Assembly (NCBI RefSeq): GCF_009834185.1
Contig: NZ_CP047173.1
Location: forward strand, 310,001-374,000
Reading direction: 5' to 3'
DNA: 64,000 nt
From: Rathayibacter sp. VKM Ac-2760
GTDB lineage: Bacteria > Actinomycetota > Actinomycetes > Actinomycetales > Microbacteriaceae
In this document: positions 8,403 to 17,570 of the stretch, piece by piece
Layout of the letters: every line of letters begins with the position of its first letter
How positions within the stretch are numbered: position 1 is the first letter of the stretch
Position numbers and translations under genes: made by a program
The notes under the pieces: generated by a model
Seen by the model: the letters and a program-made list of their open reading frames with translations, nothing else
What the model was told of the DNA's origin: nothing
The model's database searches: none

Positions 8403-9533
8403 GTGGAGCGGGCGGCGCCTCCCGACCGCGTGGGGAGCACCGTGGACAGTGCGCTCGATCCGCGGCAGGTCGTCGTGATCGGCGCCGGGCAGGCGGGGCT
8501 CTCGGTCGCCTACTACCTCCGCCGCCTGGGCCTGCGCCCGGGCGTCGACTTCGCCGTCCTCGACCGGGGTCCGCGCGCCGGCGGGGCCTGGCAGTTCCGC
8601 TGGGAGGCGCTCCGGCTCGGCTCCGCGCACCGGGTGCACGACCTGCCGGGGATGGACCGGCTCGGCCTGTCGTTCGCGACCGCCGACCGCCGCCGACCGG
8701 CACGGGACGTCGTCACCGAGTACTACGACGCCTACGAGCGCGCCTACGAGCTCGACGTCCGGCGGCCCGAGGCGGTGCGGAGCGCCGCCGATGCGACTCC
8801 CGGCGACAAGGGGTCGCCGCTCCGGATCGAGACCGACCGCGCCGTGGAGCACGCGCGGATCCTGGTGAACGCGACGGGCACCTGGGGCTCGCCGTTCCTG
8901 CCGTACTACCCGGGCCGCGACCGCTTCCGCGGCGTGCAGCTCGACACGACCGAGTACGTGCGCGCCGACGACTTCGCCGGCAAGCAGGTGATCGTGGTCG
9001 GCGGAGGCACCTCGGCGATCGGCTTCCTGCTCGAGCTCGAGCGGGTCGCGCGCTCGCTCACCTGGGCGACGCGCCGACCAGTGGACTACCGGGACGGCGA
9101 GCAGCTCGCCCTGGAGTCGGCGGTGGAGGCCGTCGCCGAGCAGGACCGCGCGGCGCGGGCCGGCCGTGCGCTGCCGAGCATCGTCGGCGGCACGGGGGTG
9201 CAGCGGACGCGGCGGGTCGTCGCGGGGATCGAGCGCGGCGTGCTCACGGAGCGCGGGATGTTCTCCGCGATCGAGGCCGACGGGGTGCGCTGGCCGGACG
9301 GCTCGTACACCCGCGCCGACGCGATCATCTGGGCGACCGGATTCCGCCCGGAGCTGCGGCACCTGGCTCCGCTGGGCCTGCGCGAGCGCGAGGGCGGCGT
9401 CGCGGTGGCGGACGGCGCCTCGCTCACCGACCCCCGCGTGTTCTTCGCCGGCTACGGGCCGACCGCGTCGACGATCGGCGCCAACCGCTCGGGCCGCCGC
9501 ATCGCACGCGCGGTCGTCGCGCGCCTGTCCTGA
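8403..9533 (+). CDS. Flavin-dependent monooxygenase / NAD(P)-binding oxidoreductase
   Basis: A 376-residue protein with two Rossmann motifs: an FAD site VVVIGAGQAGLSVAYYL near the N-terminus and an NAD(P)H site VIVVGGGTSAIGFLLEL near residue 195. The late motif IIWATGFRPEL is typical of the flavin monooxygenase/trimethylamine monooxygenase-like group, as is the short WRxRLGSAHR-type segment (WEALRLGSAHRVHDLPGM). Substrate unknown. The start is uncertain: GTG 8403 is the longest, while GTG 8442 sits closer to the first motif and would give a more usual N-terminus. Confidence 0.82.
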   Translation: MERAAPPDRVGSTVDSALDPRQVVVIGAGQAGLSVAYYLRRLGLRPGVDFAVLDRGPRAGGAWQFRWEALRLGSAHRVHDLPGMDRLGLSFATADRRRPARDVVTEYYDAYERAYELDVRRPEAVRSAADATPGDKGSPLRIETDRAVEHARILVNATGTWGSPFLPYYPGRDRFRGVQLDTTEYVRADDFAGKQVIVVGGGTSAIGFLLELERVARSLTWATRRPVDYRDGEQLALESAVEAVAEQDRAARAGRALPSIVGGTGVQRTRRVVAGIERGVLTERGMFSAIEADGVRWPDGSYTRADAIIWATGFRPELRHLAPLGLREREGGVAVADGASLTDPRVFFAGYGPTASTIGANRSGRRIARAVVARLS

Positions 9534-9575
9534 CGCGCTGCCGGCTGCTCGCCCGCCCGCCAGCCTGCCTGCCGG

Positions 9576-9808
9576 CTTGCTGGTCGAGTAGCCCCGCAGG
9601 GGCGTATCGAGACCCACGCGATCAGAAGTGCGGGTCTGCAGGCTCCGTGTCCTGGCGACGGTGGATCTCGATACGCCCGCTGCGCGGGCTACTCGATCAG
9701 CAAGGGGCGGGCAGCCCTGCGCCGCTCGCCCGCTCGCCCGCTCGCCTGCCCGCCTGCCCGCCTGCCCGCTTGCTGGTCGAGCAGCCCCGCAGGGGCGTGT
9801 CGAGACCC
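9576..9808. repeat. Hairpin repeat family A, three copies (9576-9615, 9663-9704, 9769-9808)
   Basis: Copies 1 and 3 read CTTGCTGGTCGAGTAG-type to TATCGAGACCC; copy 2 is inverted. Each forms an imperfect hairpin with a variable but self-complementary inner stem (GCCCCGCAGGGGC, CCCGCTGCGCGGG). A low-complexity CGCCTGCC stretch lies between copies 2 and 3. The cluster fills the gap between convergent genes and may act as a terminator or BIME-like element. Confidence 0.9.
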
Positions 9809-9815
9809 GGCTCGC

Positions 9816-11837
9816 TCAGACGTCGCCGCGCCAGTCGATCGGGACGACGGAGCCGCGGTAGCGGATCCCGTCGACGCGGATCGGGCCGGCGACGGCCGGC
9901 GTGATCGGGGCGATCACCAGTGCGGAGCCGCCCGGCGCGAGGCCGAGCGCCGCGGTCAGCACGGCGATCGCGGCGGCGGCCGACCAGGCCTGCGGTCGGC
10001 AGGCGGCGGGGTACGGCACGGGGGAGGGCGCCTCGGCCGCGGCGTCTCCGGAGTGCAGCTCGGGCATCCGGTAGCCGAAGCCCTCGGCGGCGGCGAGCAG
10101 CCCGCGGGACAGCGCGGTCGCCTCCGCCCCGAACCCCTCGCGGGCGAGCCCCGCCACCGCGATCGCGGTGTCGTGCGCCCAGACCGAGCCGCCGTGGTAC
10201 GAGAGCGGCCAGTAGCCGCCGGCCTCGCTGGAGAGGGTGCGCAGGCCGTAGCCGGAGTCGAGCTCGGGCGAGCCGAGCAGCTCCGCGACGCGCGCCGCGT
10301 GCTCGGGCCGGAGGATCCCGGTGCCGAGCAGGTGGCCGATGTTGCTGGTCACGGTGTCGACCGGGCGCTTCTGCGCGTCGAGGGCGATCGCGGGGTGGCC
10401 GCCGTCGGCGTCGTCGATCCAGAAGGCGCCGGCGAAGCGCTCCTTCAGGGCGGCCGCGTAGTCGCGCCAGGCCGAGCCGTCGCGGCCGAAGTGCTCCAGC
10501 AGTGCCGCGCCTCCGACCGCCGCCTCGTGCGCGTAGGCCTGCACCTCGCAGAGCGCGATCGGCCCCTCGGCGAGGCTGCCGTCGGCCCACTGGATCGAGT
10601 CGCCCGAGTCCTTCCAGCCCTGGTTCGCCAGGCCGTGGCCGGTGCTGTCGACGTACTCGAGGAAACCGTCGCCGTCGGAGTCGCCCTCGTCGCGCAGCCA
10701 GCGCAGGGCGGCTTCGAGCGCCGGCAGCAGCGCCTCGACCTCCGTGTCGGCGAGGCCCCAGCGCCAGGCGTCGTGCAGCAGGCAGATCCAGAGCGCGGTC
10801 GCGTCGACGGTGCCGAAGTAGAGCGGCGGCAGTGAGACGCCTTCGCCGGGGATCTCGAGGGTCGTCGAGCGCAGCTCGTGCATGATCTTGCCGGGCTGCT
10901 CGGCCGTCTCGGCCACGGTCTCGGTGCCCTGGAGGCCCGCCAGGACCCGCAGGGTCGAGGCGGCCAGCTCGGTGCCGAGCGGGAGGAGCATCCGCGCGGC
11001 CCAGATCGAGTCGCGGCCGAACAGGGTGAAGAACCAGGGTGCGCCGGCGGCGAGGAAGGGCTCGCCCGGGCGCTCGAGGGTCACCATCCGCAGGGCGTCG
11101 AGATCGTCGAGAGCGGCGCGGCACCAGGAGGCGAGCCGCGAGTCGCCGGACTCGACCGTCGCCCCGTCCCACTCGGCCGGGCCGGGCGCCGGGCCGACGA
11201 CGGCCGCGGAGTCGCTCATCGCGACGCTCCAGGAGACCTCGACGGCGCCGCGCGCGGGGACGACGACGTCCCAGCTGAGCGTGGCCTCCGCCCCGGTGCT
11301 GATCGCGGCGCCCTCTGCGCGCACCTCGGCGCGGGCGCCCGCGTGCGTCCAGACCACGGAGGAGTCCGTGCGGGCCGTGTCGATCGCCGCCTCGTCGCGC
11401 AGCCCGGCCTTCACGACGTGCACGAGCGAGAAGTCGGGCTCGAGCGCGAGCTCGACGGTGCTGGCGATCGCGTCCGCCAGCGCCGATTCGATCCGGATCC
11501 GCTCGTGCAGGCCGCCGGCGGTGACCCTGCGGAGGCGGACGACGCGCAGGCGCGGATCGGCGCCGTGGTCGTCGAGGTGGCGCGCGAGGGCGGTGAACCG
11601 GGCGGCGGAGGCGCCGTCGCGGCCGGCCGCGATCGACTCGAGCGGCTGCCCGCCGACGCGCAGACGCAGGCCGGAGAGCACGCGGACGTCGCCGTGGTAG
11701 AGGCCGTGCGCCGGGAGTGCGCCGAGCTCGCCGCCGTCGTCGCTCCAGAGCTGGGTGGGGGCCCGCAGCAGCACGACCGCGTCGTTCAGGAGGGGCTGCC
11801 GGGGCGGACGCGGGTGGTCGTCGTGGTCGGTCGTCAC
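9816..11837 (-). CDS. Glycogen-debranching-type amylo-alpha-1,6-glucosidase
   Basis: A 673-residue protein. The N-terminal ~230 residues resemble the N-terminal domain of bacterial glycogen debranching enzymes (LLNDAVVLLRAPTQLWSDD, GLYHGDVRVLSGLRLRVGG). The C-terminal (alpha/alpha)6-barrel has the signatures PWFFTLFGRDSIWAARML, GWKDSGDSI and a late SVWAHDTAIA segment. It would hydrolyse branched or oligosaccharide glucosidic bonds, probably in the cytoplasm since no signal is present. GTG 11837 follows GAGGAG. It is divergent from lacI and the sugar ABC genes and shares their operator region, so it is probably part of the same oligosaccharide system. Confidence 0.85.
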   Translation of the reverse strand: MTTDHDDHPRPPRQPLLNDAVVLLRAPTQLWSDDGGELGALPAHGLYHGDVRVLSGLRLRVGGQPLESIAAGRDGASAARFTALARHLDDHGADPRLRVVRLRRVTAGGLHERIRIESALADAIASTVELALEPDFSLVHVVKAGLRDEAAIDTARTDSSVVWTHAGARAEVRAEGAAISTGAEATLSWDVVVPARGAVEVSWSVAMSDSAAVVGPAPGPAEWDGATVESGDSRLASWCRAALDDLDALRMVTLERPGEPFLAAGAPWFFTLFGRDSIWAARMLLPLGTELAASTLRVLAGLQGTETVAETAEQPGKIMHELRSTTLEIPGEGVSLPPLYFGTVDATALWICLLHDAWRWGLADTEVEALLPALEAALRWLRDEGDSDGDGFLEYVDSTGHGLANQGWKDSGDSIQWADGSLAEGPIALCEVQAYAHEAAVGGAALLEHFGRDGSAWRDYAAALKERFAGAFWIDDADGGHPAIALDAQKRPVDTVTSNIGHLLGTGILRPEHAARVAELLGSPELDSGYGLRTLSSEAGGYWPLSYHGGSVWAHDTAIAVAGLAREGFGAEATALSRGLLAAAEGFGYRMPELHSGDAAAEAPSPVPYPAACRPQAWSAAAAIAVLTAALGLAPGGSALVIAPITPAVAGPIRVDGIRYRGSVVPIDWRGDV

Positions 11838-11895
11838 GGTCGACTCCTCATCGGGTCGGGGGAACGGGATCGTCGGTACTGGAGGGTACGGCCGG

Positions 11896-11979
11896 TTGAC
11901 AGCGCCGTCTCCGCAGGTAACATTACCCAGGAATTTGATCGATCAAATCGACGATGCACGTCGACTTTGAACGATCAAG
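11896..11979. promoter_or_regulatory. LacI operator/promoter region of the sugar divergon
   Basis: On the plus strand TTGACA (11896-11901), 16 bases and TAACAT (11918-11923) form a promoter for lacI. The -10 lies in the dyad GGTAACATTACC, so a reverse -10 (TAATGT) with a reverse -35 TTGATC can serve the debranching gene. Two operator-like sites follow: ATTTGATCGATCAAAT (11933-11948) and CTTTGAACGATCAAG (11965-11979). Both are TTTGA-N4-TCAA, with centres 32 bp apart (about three helical turns). This predicts autoregulation and joint control of both arms. Confidence 0.75.
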
Positions 11980-12020
11980 CCCGCACCACCCGCACCACCG
12001 CAGCCCGTCGAGGAGGACGC

Positions 12021-13058
12021 ATGGCACTGCCGACCGTCGAGGACGTCGCCCGCGCGGCCGGTGTCTCGCGGCAGACCGTCTCGAACGTGCTGAACAGCCC
12101 GCACGTGGTGCGCGAGAGCACGCGCGAGCGGGTCGAGAAGGCGATCGGCGACCTGAACTACCGGCCGCACGCCTCCGCCCGCCGCCTCCGCACCCGCAAG
12201 TCGGGCACCATCGGCGTCCGGATGGACCGCGTGCTCGACGGCATCTCCGGCAGCCTGCTCGACCGCTTCCTGCACGCCGTCACCGAGCAGGCCGACGCCC
12301 GCGGGATGCGGATCCTGCTCTACACGGCGGCGAGCCCCGAGGAGGAGATCGAGCGCATCGGCAAGCTCCGCGACGGAGCCGACGTCGACGCCTTCGTGCT
12401 CACCTCGACCTTCTACGGCGATCGGCGAACGGCCTGGCTGATCGAGCAGGGCGTGCCGTTCGTCACCTTCGGGCGCCCCTGGGGCCTGGACGATCAGGGC
12501 GATCCGCAGCACCTCTGGGTCGATGTCGACGGCGCGCTGGGCGTGGCGCAGGCGACCGAGCACCTCGCCGACGCGGGCTGCTCGCGCATCGCGTTCTTCG
12601 GCTGGCCGGCCGGATCGGCGACCGGCGACGACCGCCGCAGCGGCTGGGAGCGGGTGCTCGACGAGCGCTTCCCCGGCACCCCGCGGCGGACCCCCACGGC
12701 CGAGGACGACGTGCAGCGCGCCCGCGCGGCCGCGATCGAGTTCCTCCGCAGCTCGCCCGAGGTCGACGGCCTGGTCTGCGTCTCGGACTCGCTCGCGCTC
12801 GGCGCCTCGATGGCCGCCGTCGCGGTCGGCCGGCCGCAGCTGCCGATCGTCGGCTTCGACAACACCCCCGTCGCCGCCGCGGTCGGCCTGCCGAGCGTCG
12901 AGCAGGACCTCGGCGCCGTCGCGGCCGGAGCGCTCGAGCTCCTCCTGGGCGAGCAGGGCGACGACGTCGTCCACCGCCCCCTCGCACCCGGCGAGGCGCA
13001 CCGACTGATCACGCCGCACCTCGTCGTGCGGACGCCCCTCCACCACCCCGAGAGCTGA
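12021..13058 (+). CDS. LacI-family transcriptional repressor
   Basis: A 345-residue protein with the LacI helix-turn-helix at the N-terminus (VEDVARAAGVSRQTVSNVLN) and hinge LNYRPHASARRLRTRKS. A periplasmic-binding-like sensor domain follows, with the conserved end segment LPIVGFDNTPVAAAVGLPS. ATG 12021 has AGGAGG four bases upstream. It heads the transcript for the downstream ABC genes. The two TTTGA-N4-TCAA palindromes upstream are its likely operators. The inducer is presumably the imported oligosaccharide or a product. Confidence 0.93.
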   Translation: MALPTVEDVARAAGVSRQTVSNVLNSPHVVRESTRERVEKAIGDLNYRPHASARRLRTRKSGTIGVRMDRVLDGISGSLLDRFLHAVTEQADARGMRILLYTAASPEEEIERIGKLRDGADVDAFVLTSTFYGDRRTAWLIEQGVPFVTFGRPWGLDDQGDPQHLWVDVDGALGVAQATEHLADAGCSRIAFFGWPAGSATGDDRRSGWERVLDERFPGTPRRTPTAEDDVQRARAAAIEFLRSSPEVDGLVCVSDSLALGASMAAVAVGRPQLPIVGFDNTPVAAAVGLPSVEQDLGAVAAGALELLLGEQGDDVVHRPLAPGEAHRLITPHLVVRTPLHHPES

Positions 13059-13132
13059 CGCCCCCGGCGTCGCTCGCCCTCCTCCCGAATCCCCGAACTC
13101 CCGAACCCCCGAACTCCACGAAAGGTCAGACC

Positions 13133-14377
13133 ATGACGCACAGCAACAGAGCGGCACGCTGGGGTGCCGCGGTCCTCGCGGGCGGGCTCGCCCTCTCGCT
13201 CGGTGCCTGCTCGGCCGGAGGCGGAGGCGGCTCGGACGAGTCCGCCGGTCTCACCGTGATGATCGGCTCCTCCGGTGACGCCGAGACCACCGCCGTCACC
13301 GACGCCGTGAACGCCTGGGGCGCCGACAACGACACCGCCGTCGACGTCGTCGCCGCGAGCGACCTCACCCAGCAGCTCGGCCAGGGCTTCTCGGGCGGCA
13401 ACCCGCCCGACCTCTTCTACATGAGCTGGGACCAGTTCCAGACCTACGCCAGCAACCGCTACCTCGAGCCCTACGCGCAGGACGCGGGCAACGCCGACGC
13501 CTTCTACCCGGCGCTGCGCGACGCCTTCAGCTACGACGACCAGTTCTACTGCGAGCCCAAGGACTTCTCGACGCTCGGCCTGATCATCAACACCGACCTC
13601 TGGGCGGCCGCGGGCCTCACCGACGCCGACGTCCCCACCGACTGGGCCTCGCTCGAGTCCGCGGCGCAGAAGCTGACCGCGAACGGCGTGACCGGCCTCT
13701 CCTTCGGTCCCGAGTACGCGCGCATCGGCACCTTCATGAACCAGGCCGGCGGCTCGCTGCTCTCCGAGGACGGCACGACCGTCACCGCGGACACCTCGGA
13801 GAACGTCGCGGGACTCACCGAGGTGAAGACGCTGCTGGCCGACGGCGTGCTGAAGTTCCCGGCCGACCTCGACTCCGGCTGGTCGGGTGAGGCGTTCGGC
13901 AAGGGCGCCGCCGCGATGGTCATCGAGGGCCCGTGGATCAACGGCGCGCTCGCGGCCGACTACCCGGACGTGAAGTACACGGTGGCCGAGCTGCCCGCCG
14001 GCCCCGGCGGCACGTCGACCTTCACCTTCAGCAACTGCTGGGGCATCCCGGCCGGCAGCACCACCGCCGAGCAGGCGGAGTCGCTCGTCTCGGCGCTCAC
14101 CTCGGACGAGCAGCAGCTCGCCTTCTCCGACGCCTTCGGCGTGATCCCCTCCACAGAGTCGGGCGCCGCGGAGTACGCGACGAAGTACCCCGAGAACGCC
14201 GCCTTCGTGAGCGGCAACGACTACGCCGTCAGCCCCGTCGCCTTCGCCGGTGCCGCGACCGTGATCACCGACTTCAACTCGGCCCTCGAGGGCCTGGCGA
14301 CCGGTGATCCGGAGGCGATCCTCGCGGATCTGCAGACCAACCTGCAGGACGCGCTCGACACCGCGAACGCGAAGTAG
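13133..14377 (+). CDS. Sugar ABC transporter substrate-binding lipoprotein
   Basis: A 414-residue extracellular solute-binding protein (family 1). The signal ends in a lipobox LSLGACS, so it should be anchored to the outer membrane face by a lipidated Cys. The mature part begins with a Gly-rich linker and has the typical PDLFYMSWDQFQTYA and MVIEGPWINGALA segments. It delivers a sugar, probably an alpha-glucoside or oligosaccharide given the debranching enzyme, to the two permeases that follow. ATG 13133 is preceded by GAAAGG. It lies 74 bases after lacI. Confidence 0.93.
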   Translation: MTHSNRAARWGAAVLAGGLALSLGACSAGGGGGSDESAGLTVMIGSSGDAETTAVTDAVNAWGADNDTAVDVVAASDLTQQLGQGFSGGNPPDLFYMSWDQFQTYASNRYLEPYAQDAGNADAFYPALRDAFSYDDQFYCEPKDFSTLGLIINTDLWAAAGLTDADVPTDWASLESAAQKLTANGVTGLSFGPEYARIGTFMNQAGGSLLSEDGTTVTADTSENVAGLTEVKTLLADGVLKFPADLDSGWSGEAFGKGAAAMVIEGPWINGALAADYPDVKYTVAELPAGPGGTSTFTFSNCWGIPAGSTTAEQAESLVSALTSDEQQLAFSDAFGVIPSTESGAAEYATKYPENAAFVSGNDYAVSPVAFAGAATVITDFNSALEGLATGDPEAILADLQTNLQDALDTANAK

Positions 14378-14392
14378 CGCGGGCGCGGACCG

Positions 14393-15502
14393 ATGAGCAC
14401 CAGCGCCGTCGCGCGGAGCCGCCGCTCCGGCATCCGCGGCAACGAGGCCCGCTACGGCTGGCTCTTCACCCTCCCCGCGATCCTCGTCGTCGGCGTGTTC
14501 CTGGTCGTCCCGATCGTCCTCGCGCTCTGGGTGAGCGTCAGCAACTGGAACGGGCTCGGCTCGCCGCTGGGCCCGACCGCGCAGTTCGTCGGCACCGACA
14601 ACTACCGGGCGGTGCTCCTGGACTCGGGGCTGGCGCAGAAGGACTTCGGCACCGCGATCCGCAACAACGTCTACTACGTGCTGCTGGTCGTGCCGCTGCA
14701 GACCGCGCTCGCGCTGTTCCTGGCGGTGCAGGTCAACCGCCGGGTGCTGCGCGGGCGCGGCTTCTTCCGCACCGCGTTCTACTTCCCCTCGGTGACCTCG
14801 TCGATCGCGATCACCGTGATCTTCCTGTTCCTCTTCAGCGCCTCGGGCGTCGTCAACGCGGTGCTCGGCTGGTTCGGCGCCGACGGGCCGACCTGGATGG
14901 CGGACCCGACCGGGGTGCTGCACTCGCTGCTCGGGCTCGTCGGCGTCGACGGCGCCTGGTTCGCCGGCGGCGCGCCGCTCGGGCTGACCTGGTGGGACTG
15001 GCTGTCCGGCCCCTCCGTCGCGATGTGCGTGCTCATCACGATGGCGATCTTCACCACCTCCGGCACCTTCATGCTGCTGTTCCTCGCGGCGCTGCAGAAC
15101 ATCGGCGCCGAGATCGACGAGGCGGCGCTGATGGACGGCGCGGGGCCGCTGCGGAAGTTCTTCTCGGTGACGCTGCCGATGCTGAAGCCGACGCTGTTCA
15201 CCGTGCTGACCCTGGGTCTCATCGGCACCTGGCAGGTGTTCGACCAGATCTACCTGACCGGCGGCGGCGCGCCCGGCAAGACGCTGCTCACACCGGCGTA
15301 CCTCGCCTACGAGTCGTCGTTCACGGACCTCCGCTGGGGCCAGGGCGCGGCGATCGCCTTCATCCTCTTCTTCATCATCGTCGTCCTCACCCTGCTGCAG
15401 CGCGCGATCCTCCGCGAGAAGGGCGAGCCCAGCGCTCGCCGGACCCGCCGGGCCGCCCGCGCCGAGGCAGCGACGACCCTCACCACGGGAGGCGTGCGAT
15501 GA
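14393..15502 (+). CDS. Sugar ABC transporter permease (MalF/UgpA type)
   Basis: A 369-residue integral membrane protein with six or more transmembrane segments and the cytoplasmic EAA loop EIDEAALMDGAGPLRKFFSVTLP, which docks on the ATPase. A long periplasmic insertion lies around residues 145-200, as in MalF-type subunits. It starts 15 bases after the binding-protein stop and overlaps the next permease by four bases. No ATPase gene is present in the cluster. As in many actinobacteria a shared MsiK/UgpC-like ATPase elsewhere would be needed (inference). Confidence 0.93.
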   Translation: MSTSAVARSRRSGIRGNEARYGWLFTLPAILVVGVFLVVPIVLALWVSVSNWNGLGSPLGPTAQFVGTDNYRAVLLDSGLAQKDFGTAIRNNVYYVLLVVPLQTALALFLAVQVNRRVLRGRGFFRTAFYFPSVTSSIAITVIFLFLFSASGVVNAVLGWFGADGPTWMADPTGVLHSLLGLVGVDGAWFAGGAPLGLTWWDWLSGPSVAMCVLITMAIFTTSGTFMLLFLAALQNIGAEIDEAALMDGAGPLRKFFSVTLPMLKPTLFTVLTLGLIGTWQVFDQIYLTGGGAPGKTLLTPAYLAYESSFTDLRWGQGAAIAFILFFIIVVLTLLQRAILREKGEPSARRTRRAARAEAATTLTTGGVR

Positions 15503-16413
15503 GCACCCTGGTCGACTCCGAGCCGCGCACCTCCGCGGAGCAGCCGCCCGCGGCGCCCGTCCCGCACCGCCGCGTGCAGCTCGGCGCCCGGGGCCGCGCC
15601 TCGCTGATCGGCGGCTACCTGCTGCTGATCGGCCTCGCGCTCGTCTACATCTATCCGTTCCTGATCTCGGTCGCGTCTTCGTTCAAGACCGACGCCGACG
15701 CGACCTCGAACCCGCTGTCGCTCCTGCCGTCGACCTGGTCGTTCGCCTCCTACGAGCGGCTGTTCACCGACGTGCCGCTGCCGCTGTGGACGCTGAACTC
15801 GGTGATCGTGACGCTCTTCGTGACCGTCGGGCGGGTGTTCTTCGACTCGCTCGCGGGCTATGCCCTCTCGCGGCTGCGCTTCCGCGGGCGCGGGCTGCTC
15901 TTCGCGCTGTTCATCGGCGTGATGAGCGTGCCGGCGGTGGTGCTGCTGATCCCGCGGTTCCTTATCCTCAAGCAGCTCGGGCTCTACGACAGCTACGCGG
16001 GGATGATCGTGCCGCTGATCGTCGACGCGGCGGGCATCTTCATCATGAAGCAGTTCTTCGACTCGATCCCGGTGTCGATCGAAGAGGCCGCGCGGATCGA
16101 CGGGGCCGGCGTGTTCCGCACGTTCCGCTCGATCGTGGTGCCGATGGCGCGGCCGGCGATCGTGACGCTGTTCATCCTGTCGTTCCAGGGCTCGTGGAAC
16201 GAGTTCTCGCACTTCGTCGTCTCGCGGCAGTCGCCGGAGCTGAACACGCTGACGACGGGCGTCGCCTCGCTGGTCTCGGGGCAGTTGGGCACCGGCAACC
16301 AGTACCCGCTGCAGCTCGCGGCGGCGGTGCTGATGTCGATCCCGGTCGCCGTGCTGTTCTTCGTCTTCCAGCGCCGGATCATGAACACGACGGAGGGCGG
16401 CGAGAAGGGCTGA
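15499..16413 (+). CDS. Sugar ABC transporter permease (MalG/UgpE type)
   Basis: A 304-residue membrane protein with about six transmembrane segments and the EAA motif SIEEAARIDGAGVFRTFRSIVVP. The ATGA overlap with the upstream permease indicates translational coupling and a heterodimeric channel. It is the last gene of the lacI-led operon. The strong hairpin at 16544-16579 ends the unit. Confidence 0.93.
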   Translation: MSTLVDSEPRTSAEQPPAAPVPHRRVQLGARGRASLIGGYLLLIGLALVYIYPFLISVASSFKTDADATSNPLSLLPSTWSFASYERLFTDVPLPLWTLNSVIVTLFVTVGRVFFDSLAGYALSRLRFRGRGLLFALFIGVMSVPAVVLLIPRFLILKQLGLYDSYAGMIVPLIVDAAGIFIMKQFFDSIPVSIEEAARIDGAGVFRTFRSIVVPMARPAIVTLFILSFQGSWNEFSHFVVSRQSPELNTLTTGVASLVSGQLGTGNQYPLQLAAAVLMSIPVAVLFFVFQRRIMNTTEGGEKG

Positions 16414-16445
16414 CGCGGGAGGCGCGCGTGGCGCGCTGTGCTTCC

Positions 16446-16535
16446 GGGTCTCGATACGCCGCGTGCCGCGGCTACTCGACCGGCAGGCAGTCCTTGCTGA
16501 TCGAGTAGCGCGCGCAGCGCGCGTATCGAGATCCC
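16446..16535. repeat. Hairpin repeat family A, inverted pair (16446-16487 and 16493-16535)
   Basis: The first copy reads GGGTCTCGATACGCC... and the second CTTGCTGATCGAGTAG..., tail to tail. Their inner stems differ (GCCGCG/CGCGGC-type against GCGCGC/GCGCGC) but both stay self-complementary. Confidence 0.9.
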
Positions 16536-16543
16536 GGGAACAC

Positions 16544-16579
16544 GGAAGGGGCGCCCCGCCGCGGCGGGACGCCCCTTCC
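16544..16579. terminator. Strong bidirectional terminator hairpin
   Basis: GGAAGGGGCG (16544-16553) and CGCCCCTTCC (16570-16579) form a perfect 10-bp stem around a further GC-rich self-complementary core. It lies between the convergent ABC operon and the alpha/beta hydrolase and can serve both. Confidence 0.75.
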
Positions 16580-16585
16580 GTCGTG

Positions 16586-17422
16586 CTACTTCTTCAGGAA
16601 CTCGAGGACGACCCGGTTCCACTCCTCCGCGTGGCTCACGTTGACGCCGTGCGGGGCGCCCGCGACGACGTACAGCTCGGAGCCGGCGATGGCGGCGTGC
16701 GTGCGCGCGCCGGAGCCCTCGAACGGCACGGTGCCGTCGCCGTCGCCGTGGATGACCAGCGTCGGGACGGTGACCTTCGGCAGGTCCTCCCGGAAGTCGG
16801 TGCCGGCGAACGCCGCCATGCAGGCCAGCGCGGCGTGCTTGGACGACTGCTTCGCGAGCGCGAGCGCGTCCTGGCGCTGCGCCTCGGTGACCTTGAGCTC
16901 GCCGTTCACCGAGAAGAACTCGGTGGTGAACTGCTCGTAGAACGAGTCCTCGTCCTTGGTCAGGCCGGCGGTCATCTCGGCGGCCGCGGACTTCTCCAGG
17001 GGTCCGTCCGGGTTGTCGTCGGTCTTCATCAGGTACGGCGGCACCGCCGAGGCGAAGACGACGCTGTGCAGGCGCTCGGCGCCGTACTTCGAGAAGTAGC
17101 GGGCCACCTCGCCACCGCCCATCGAGAAGCCGACGAGGGTGACGTCCTGCAGGTCGAGCTCGGTGAGCAGCGTGTGCAGGTCCTCGGTGAGGGTGTCGTA
17201 GGTGTAGCCGGTGAGCGGCTTGTCGCTGCGGCCGAAGCCGCGGCGGTCGTAGGTGATGACGCGGAAGCCGGCCGCCGCGAACGCGGGGACCTGCTCGCTC
17301 CAGGACTCGCCCGAGAGGGGCCAGCCGTGGATCAGGACGACGGGGCGACCCGAGCCGCCGGTGTCGTCGACGTGGAGGTCCGTGTCTTTGAAGAGGCCGT
17401 GGTGGGCGGTGATCTCTGCCAT
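16586..17422 (-). CDS. Alpha/beta hydrolase (chloroperoxidase/esterase type)
   Basis: A 278-residue single-domain alpha/beta hydrolase. It has the oxyanion segment VVLIHGWPLSGESW, the motif YDRRGFGRSDKP, the nucleophile elbow GFSMGGGE (Ser near residue 98), the acid region LVIHGDGDGTVPF and the catalytic His in GAPHGVNVSH. This set is typical of cofactor-free non-haem chloroperoxidases and related arylesterases. The physiological substrate cannot be told from sequence. AGGAG lies nine bases before ATG 17422. No signal peptide. Confidence 0.88.
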   Translation of the reverse strand: MAEITAHHGLFKDTDLHVDDTGGSGRPVVLIHGWPLSGESWSEQVPAFAAAGFRVITYDRRGFGRSDKPLTGYTYDTLTEDLHTLLTELDLQDVTLVGFSMGGGEVARYFSKYGAERLHSVVFASAVPPYLMKTDDNPDGPLEKSAAAEMTAGLTKDEDSFYEQFTTEFFSVNGELKVTEAQRQDALALAKQSSKHAALACMAAFAGTDFREDLPKVTVPTLVIHGDGDGTVPFEGSGARTHAAIAGSELYVVAGAPHGVNVSHAEEWNRVVLEFLKK

Positions 17423-17505
17423 GAGTCGTGCTCCTTCCGGCGCCGCGGATCGGCGTCAACTGTCTGTTCGAAGGAGTCTGCTGAGGCGGATGGTGAGGAC
17501 GCCGA

Positions 17506-17537
17506 GAGGGGAGGGGCCCTTGACAGCCCCTCCCCTC
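17506..17537 (-). terminator. Terminator hairpin after the 93-residue gene
   Basis: GAGGGGAGGGGC (17506-17517) pairs with GCCCCTCCCCTC (17526-17537) around an eight-base loop. It lies downstream of the small reverse-strand gene and upstream of the hydrolase gene. Confidence 0.65.
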
Positions 17538-17570
17538 CCGTCTACAACCCGCCCGTCAGCGGGCGACCGG

